Program-made: the position numbers and the translations under genes | Notes under the pieces: model-generated | What the model saw: the letters and a program-made list of their open reading frames with translations, nothing else | What the model was told of the DNA's origin: nothing | The model's database searches: none | Assembly (NCBI GenBank): GCA_001820935.1 | Contig: MHRI01000009.1 | Location: forward strand, 1-33,606 | DNA length: 33,606 bases | DNA from: Candidatus Taylorbacteria bacterium RIFCSPHIGHO2_01_FULL_51_15 | GTDB taxonomy: Bacteria > Patescibacteriota > Minisyncoccia > Phycocordibacterales > UBA10002 | Direction: 5' to 3' | Shown: positions 30,081-33,606 of the stretch, in pieces | How the letters are laid out: every line of letters starts with the position of its first letter | Position numbering within the stretch: position 1 is the stretch's first letter

Positions 30081-31520
30081 CTAGGCCTTCGGTCCCACTC
30101 CCGCCACAAGGTCGGTGAGAGTGGATACCGCGTTCGTTATCCGCACCTCGATGAATCGGGTGTGGATCGGAAACGACGTTCCGCCCGGCTTTCGCTCCAG
30201 AATCTCCGTCCCGTTGATCCTGATCTGGAGCCCGAGCCCTGCCGGTGCAAATTTCACCGACTTTCCCAAGGGCTTCGGTATTCGTGGGCTCCAGAGCTCG
30301 TTCGTGAGCTGTAGGATATGCTTCTCCGGATTTTTCAGCCCGCACCAGATTTCCGGTGCCGCGGCTTTAGTTGGCGTTGGCGCGACCTTCGCGCCCATGC
30401 TTTGCGCCGGTTCCGCCGCGGGCACAGAAGTCATTCGTGCCCGTACCTGTTCGATGGGCACGACCTCGACGACCCGTACGTTGCTTTCCCGGAACTTCAT
30501 GAGCATCCAGATTCCAAGGAGAAGCGCGATGACGCAGAGTGCTGGCATAAGCCAACTCCTCTTTTGCCCCGCGTGATGATCCGTCGAGGCCTCCGTCGCG
30601 TGATGATTTCCTGCTTCACGCGCAGACATCTCCTTTATCGCCTTGGTCACCGCCGATCCAATCCAGAATACAATCGCTATGCCAAGTGCGGCAAAGATAA
30701 AGAATGCTGGATTGTTCAAGGGGTTGCTCAAGTTTTCGTTGAGGATCCTTGACCAGAGTCCCACTCGCGCTTCTACCTGCCTGAATGTCAGCGTTTCCGG
30801 CGACGCTTTGAAGTAATAAGCAAACGGGTTCAGGCTTGGGAAGAGATGAGCAATCAAGTATAGTAACAGGACTACTACCATTCCCGCTTGTGCCAGCCGA
30901 CTCCAGATGTTTTTGTAGGCTCGATTGAGCCATATTGCCGACACCCCCAAAACGGAGAGCACAAGCAATGTAACACTTGGTCGTGGCAGTGCCGCGTAGA
31001 AGAAAAACCCAACGGCTTCGATTACCAGTACAAAGCGCACTGCCTCCATGTATCTACCGATCGCCTTTCGTATGGACTCCATAAGCTCCGATCCGATTCC
31101 TCGAACTTCCCGTAGAATCCCGATGGGTGAGAACCACTGATACCAGCGTAGATCATTCTCAGTTGTTCTCGCGTTCGCTGTCCCTCCACTCGGTGTGGTC
31201 AGTGTACTGATGACGGATCCGAGAGGAGCTGCCATGAGTCCAAGAGCGGCAGAAAGGATTAACCCCGCGATACCCCCCATCGCTACCAATATCCTCCATA
31301 GCGGCTCCGTCCCAGCGAGCCAAGATACAGACGTGGACATCTCGTACGTGGCAATGCCCAACAGCATAAACAGCATTGGAATCGCCATTGCGAACAGAGT
31401 GAAGCGCTCGAGAGCGCGAAGGTATGGCCCCGCCGTTGCCGGTGTGACCACCCCAATCCATCTGAATCCTTGACCTATGCCGGAGAGCAGTAACTTGAAG
31501 AACCGTATTATTGCATTCAT
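30081..31520 (-). CDS. polytopic membrane protein, unknown
   Basis: 479 aa with about seven hydrophobic segments (residues roughly 40-60, 77-100, 160-177, 180-196, 208-226, 272-296 and 328-345). A C-terminal extracytoplasmic domain of ~130 residues, beginning FRESNVRVVEVVPIE, contains a Pro/Ala-rich linker and a beta-rich end. A His-rich loop (about residues 308-322, NHHATEASTDHHAG) is noteworthy. An AAGGAAA Shine-Dalgarno-like sequence lies about 10 nt upstream, one of the few in the window. It is the second gene of an operon, 37 nt after the 31558-32352 gene. No family is recognised. Confidence 0.72.
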   Translation of the reverse strand: MNAIIRFFKLLLSGIGQGFRWIGVVTPATAGPYLRALERFTLFAMAIPMLFMLLGIATYEMSTSVSWLAGTEPLWRILVAMGGIAGLILSAALGLMAAPLGSVISTLTTPSGGTANARTTENDLRWYQWFSPIGILREVRGIGSELMESIRKAIGRYMEAVRFVLVIEAVGFFFYAALPRPSVTLLVLSVLGVSAIWLNRAYKNIWSRLAQAGMVVVLLLYLIAHLFPSLNPFAYYFKASPETLTFRQVEARVGLWSRILNENLSNPLNNPAFFIFAALGIAIVFWIGSAVTKAIKEMSAREAGNHHATEASTDHHAGQKRSWLMPALCVIALLLGIWMLMKFRESNVRVVEVVPIEQVRARMTSVPAAEPAQSMGAKVAPTPTKAAAPEIWCGLKNPEKHILQLTNELWSPRIPKPLGKSVKFAPAGLGLQIRINGTEILERKPGGTSFPIHTRFIEVRITNAVSTLTDLVAGVGPKA

Positions 31521-31557
31521 TTCTTAATTTCCTTTCGTTTCGAAGTTATTTTGGTTC

Positions 31558-32352
31558 TTAGGGTTTTGAGAGCCAGTGCCACGCCATCCCAATAAGGGAT
31601 CGGCGCTGTGGTCCTCTTGCCGCAACTTTCCTTTCCAATGCCTGATTTGCCGCCTTCCAACGTGCAACCTGTTGTTCCAACTCATGGTTTACAGGTCCCA
31701 GCGTTTTTTCTGCAGCCTTGTCCAGGTAGCGCGCCGTTTCGTCGAGGCGCTTAGTGAGAGGCACCTTCGGCTTTTCCGGGCCCGGACTTTCCTTTGGACC
31801 TTCGAGGACAATTCTCTTAAGCTTATCCCTCGCAGTCGCTTCTGCCTCAAGCTGTTTCAGCACAGCCTCCATCGCTCCGGGATCAAAAGCGTCGGTGGAA
31901 CCCAGGACATCGTCACAACGCTTCAAGAAGGCCTCATCGATTTTGACGATGGCTTTGACAAGCGCATCGTCTAGACCTGTAGTAGATGTTTTCTTTTTCT
32001 TGTCTGACCCGTAGAACTTCTCTCTGAAGCCATCCAGAAAGTCCGAAAACTTCCTTAAGGTAGTCTTCATCGGTTCACCGACGTGTTCGGCTGCCGATTC
32101 AACCTTTCCTGACAACATTCCCAGACCATAGTTGAAGACCTGAAGTCGGAAAGTGCTATCTTTCTTTACGGCTTTGTCGGCCGCTTCTACAGCGGAGTCA
32201 ACAAGCTTGTCAATCTGTGGGTCGAGTAACCCTGCAAAGGTGTTGAGGTCAAGCTTGACGTTAAACACCCTCTTGAAGATACCCACAAGTTCATTGGCCT
32301 CGGCTGGTGTTTCGGGTTCGACTGTTGTTGTAGTGGGGCTGGGTTTTGCCAT
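31558..32352 (-). CDS. soluble helical protein, unknown
   Basis: 264 aa, no signal peptide or membrane helix. A Thr/Pro-rich start (MAKPSPTTTTVEPETPAEAN) leads into a mostly helical, charged body with GIFKRVFNVKLDLNTFAGLL and FSDFLDGFREKFYGSDKKKK. A late probable coiled coil (about 210-250, VNHELEQQVARWKAANQALE) follows, and the C-terminus is amphipathic and aromatic (RRSLIGMAWHWLSKP), possibly touching the membrane. It precedes and is co-transcribed with the polytopic protein, which suggests a cytoplasmic partner. No family is recognised. Confidence 0.7.
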   Translation of the reverse strand: MAKPSPTTTTVEPETPAEANELVGIFKRVFNVKLDLNTFAGLLDPQIDKLVDSAVEAADKAVKKDSTFRLQVFNYGLGMLSGKVESAAEHVGEPMKTTLRKFSDFLDGFREKFYGSDKKKKTSTTGLDDALVKAIVKIDEAFLKRCDDVLGSTDAFDPGAMEAVLKQLEAEATARDKLKRIVLEGPKESPGPEKPKVPLTKRLDETARYLDKAAEKTLGPVNHELEQQVARWKAANQALERKVAARGPQRRSLIGMAWHWLSKP

Positions 32353-32449
32353 GCATGTCTTTCTAGACTCGGCTGTTTGGGCCGAGTCGTTTGGTTGTTT
32401 TGGTTATGGTTTTGTCAAAGGGCGTGACCGCCACTTTGACGGTTCATTG
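32353..32449 (-). promoter_or_regulatory. structured leader of the 32352-30081 operon
   Basis: The ~100-nt leader has two hairpins. The first, promoter-proximal one pairs GTCAAAG with CTTTGAC plus an inner GGCG/CGCC (about 32414-32440). The second, near the start codon, is GACTCGGC-TGTTTGG-GCCGAGTC (32367-32389). Between them lies A/C-rich AACCATAACCAAAACAACC. No T-run follows either stem, so neither is a simple attenuator. Confidence 0.55.
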
Positions 32450-32455
32450 ATGGGC

Positions 32456-32484
32456 ATACTATCACACTTTCGTGCGGAAGTCAA
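32456..32484 (-). promoter_or_regulatory. sigma70 promoter of the 32352-30081 operon
   Basis: On the minus strand TTGACT (32479-32484), a 17-nt spacer and TAGTAT (32456-32461). Confidence 0.7.
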
Positions 32485-32559
32485 TACCCTGAAGTGCTGG
32501 AATAGCCCTGTATTTAAGCTTTTCTTCAGATTTTGAAAGCCATTTTTCTACGGGCGGGA

Positions 32560-32900
32560 GCTTTGCTCCGTCCCAAACTCAAAAAACTCGTTATGGGAGG
32601 GAGAGGACTTGAACGTTACTCGTTCAGTACAGGTTTTCCATCCCGACATAGCGTCGGGATATGGGAGAACCTTTTCAAGTCCTTTCCGAAAAGCGCCCGC
32701 GCTTTTCTCCGCCACTCAAAATATATTCGCTTCGCTCTTTATTTTATGGGCGGGAGAGGAATCTTGAGTCTTACAGACTCTGTTCAGGTTTCCCATTTTC
32801 TCGCTTTCAGAAAAGCTCAAAAATATGGGAGAACCTTTTCAAGTCCTCTCGCGCAAAGCAAGTAGTTGCTTTGCTCCGTCCCAAACTCAAAAACTCGTTA
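32560..32900. repeat. ~154-nt-period array of tRNA-Leu 3'-end-derived units
   Basis: Sequences close to the last ~20 nt of tRNA-Leu (TGGGCGGGAGAGGACTTGAA, at 32901) recur at 32594 (20 of 21 matches) and 32747 (more decayed), that is at 153- and 154-nt spacing. The upstream phrase GCTTTGCTCCGTCCCAAACT recurs at 32560 and 32868. Each unit also holds ATATGGGAGAACCTTTTCAA (32659, 32823), which is largely the inverted complement of the tRNA piece, so units fold back on themselves. No coding gene is supported in this stretch. Confidence 0.8.
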
Positions 32901-32981
32901 TGGGCGGGAGAGGACTTGAACCTCCATGGATTGCTCCACTGGTTCCTAAAACCAGCGCGTCTACCATTTCGCCACCCGCCC
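32901..32981 (-). tRNA. tRNA-Leu(UAG)
   Basis: 81 nt with acceptor GGGCGGG/CCCGCCC, anticodon stem CTGGT/ACCAG and loop TTTAGGA (anticodon TAG). It has a short class II variable arm (TGG-AGCAA-TCCA), T-arm GAGG-TTCAAGT-CCTC and discriminator A. CCA is not encoded. Confidence 0.93.
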
Positions 32982-32989
32982 TTTTGTGA

Positions 32990-33080
32990 AGTATGAAGTA
33001 CGAAATATGAATACTGGACCCCAAAGCTGAGAGATGCGAGCTACCTGATTCCTAATTCAGTATTCATACTTCGCATCTTC
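32990..33080. repeat. inverted repeat between the two tRNA genes
   Basis: ATGAATACTG (33008-33017) and CAGTATTCAT (33059-33068) pair exactly. The flanks GAAGTATGAAGTACG and ACTTCGCATCTTC pair in part. It is akin to the ATGAAATATG-type repeats. Confidence 0.7.
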
Positions 33081-33088
33081 GCTTCTTG

Positions 33089-33161
33089 TCCGCCCAGTAG
33101 GGATCGAACCTACGACCTTATCCTTAAGAGGGATCTGCTCTACCAGCTGAGCTATGGGCGG
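33089..33161 (-). tRNA. tRNA-Lys(CUU)
   Basis: 73 nt with acceptor CCGCCCA/TGGGCGG, D-arm GCTC-AGCTGGTA-GAGC, anticodon loop CTCTTAA (anticodon CTT), T-arm GTAGG-TTCGATC-CCTAC and discriminator A. Position 27-43 is a G-A mismatch, and the C1-G72 pair is unusual. Confidence 0.92.
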
Positions 33162-33199
33162 GAATGCTCCGCTACGTTATAGCATAATTTCTTCAGAAA

Positions 33200-33606
33200 T
33201 TAAACCTTAGCTGAAGCGGGGAAGATGATATCCCAAAGCGCGCCCGCGACATTACGCGGTTCCCCTTCGAGAGGATAATGATGAAGATCGATGAAGGGGA
33301 GCGAGTTGCACTCGATGACTCCACTTCGCGGTTGCTCCTGCCACGGGACGCGGACATCCCCCATAATAAAATCAACGCCGACCAGGGGGTCCTGAAGCAG
33401 TTCACCTATTGTTTCGAGGAGTTTCCTGTTCTCGGGATGCACGCAGTCGGTAAGATCGGTCGTGCTCGCCCCAATGCCGCGGCTCACTTTCTGATTGAGA
33501 AAGATGAGTTGCCCTTTTTGGGGAATACTCTCCAGCCCGAGGTTCTGGCGAGCGAGTTCTTGCTTTGCCTCCGCGTCAAGGACGATAGGGTGGAACGTCG
33601 GGCCAT
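33200..33606 (-). CDS. C-terminal part of an ATP-grasp ligase (cyanophycin synthetase-like)
   Basis: Partial: about 135 residues are visible and the gene continues past the right edge. FLNQKVSRGIGASTTDLTDC is followed by LVGVDFIMGDVRVPW, then GVIECNSLPFIDLHHYPLEG with PRNVAGALWDIIF. This is the last ATP-grasp lobe, with the Mg-binding Glu/Asn in VIECNS; it resembles glutathione synthetase/cyanophycin synthetase ATP-grasp domains, where GASTTDVTD and VIEVN-PG-D-H-YP occur. The substrate cannot be judged from this fragment. Confidence 0.75.
   Translation of the reverse strand, partial: GPTFHPIVLDAEAKQELARQNLGLESIPQKGQLIFLNQKVSRGIGASTTDLTDCVHPENRKLLETIGELLQDPLVGVDFIMGDVRVPWQEQPRSGVIECNSLPFIDLHHYPLEGEPRNVAGALWDIIFPASAKV

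Noticed and set aside
32533-32865. Two overlapping plus-strand open frames of ~110 codons
   Set aside because: They are translations of the tRNA-derived repeat array (GGRGLERYSF-like phrases) and have no independent coding signal.

Overview
The window reads as a chromosomal piece of a Candidate Phyla Radiation (Patescibacteria) bacterium, most likely of the Parcubacteria/Paceibacteria branch. This is an inference from gene content: a run of small two-helix type IV secretion pilin-like genes, a divergent HisRS-like paralogue, S21, a UlaG-like protein with a decayed metal site and a PaaX/Cas2-like gene. It also rests on very compact gene spacing, the near absence of Shine-Dalgarno sequences, and intergenic DNA filled with several families of palindromic repeats. 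UGA acts as a normal stop.

Layout. 1-1500: remnant of a histidine kinase, a DoxX-type membrane protein, then a PaaX/Cas2-like gene lying between two perfect ~40-nt palindromes, and tRNA-Val(GAC). 1489-11281 is almost all on the minus strand and holds housekeeping genes: a TolB-like exported protein, thioredoxin reductase, ftsA-ftsZ, ybeY, rpsU, a HisRS-like paralogue, lepB and an S1 protein; pth lies on the plus strand. 11649-17599 (plus): MBL-fold protein, a small membrane protein, gyrA, a methyltransferase and a membrane-anchored family 1 solute-binding protein with no permease nearby. 17746-21475 (plus): seven consecutive small pilin-like genes ending in a clear terminator.

21585-32352 is an accessory, surface-directed region. 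It has a repeat-rich lipoprotein, two large membrane-anchored coiled-coil proteins, a triple PKD-like protein, a divergent pair of Ig/CARDB-like secreted paralogues, and a two-gene operon for a polytopic membrane protein and a soluble helical protein. Unlike the core genes, several of these have near-consensus sigma70 promoters and clean intrinsic terminators, and three or four have A/C-rich leaders. 32560-33161 holds tRNA-Leu(UAG) and tRNA-Lys(CUU), with a ~154-nt-period array of tRNA-Leu 3'-end fragments beside the former. The window closes inside an ATP-grasp gene.

The strongest candidates for something undescribed are: (1) the PaaX/Cas2-like gene between identical palindromes, with a related palindrome that carries no gene at 29.8 kb; (2) the tandem tRNA-Leu-derived units; (3) a ~125-nt hairpin repeat found three times, each time ending right at the start codon of a small membrane-protein gene; (4) short palindromes that have entered coding sequences in frame (pth, the HisRS-like gene, a pilin signal peptide).
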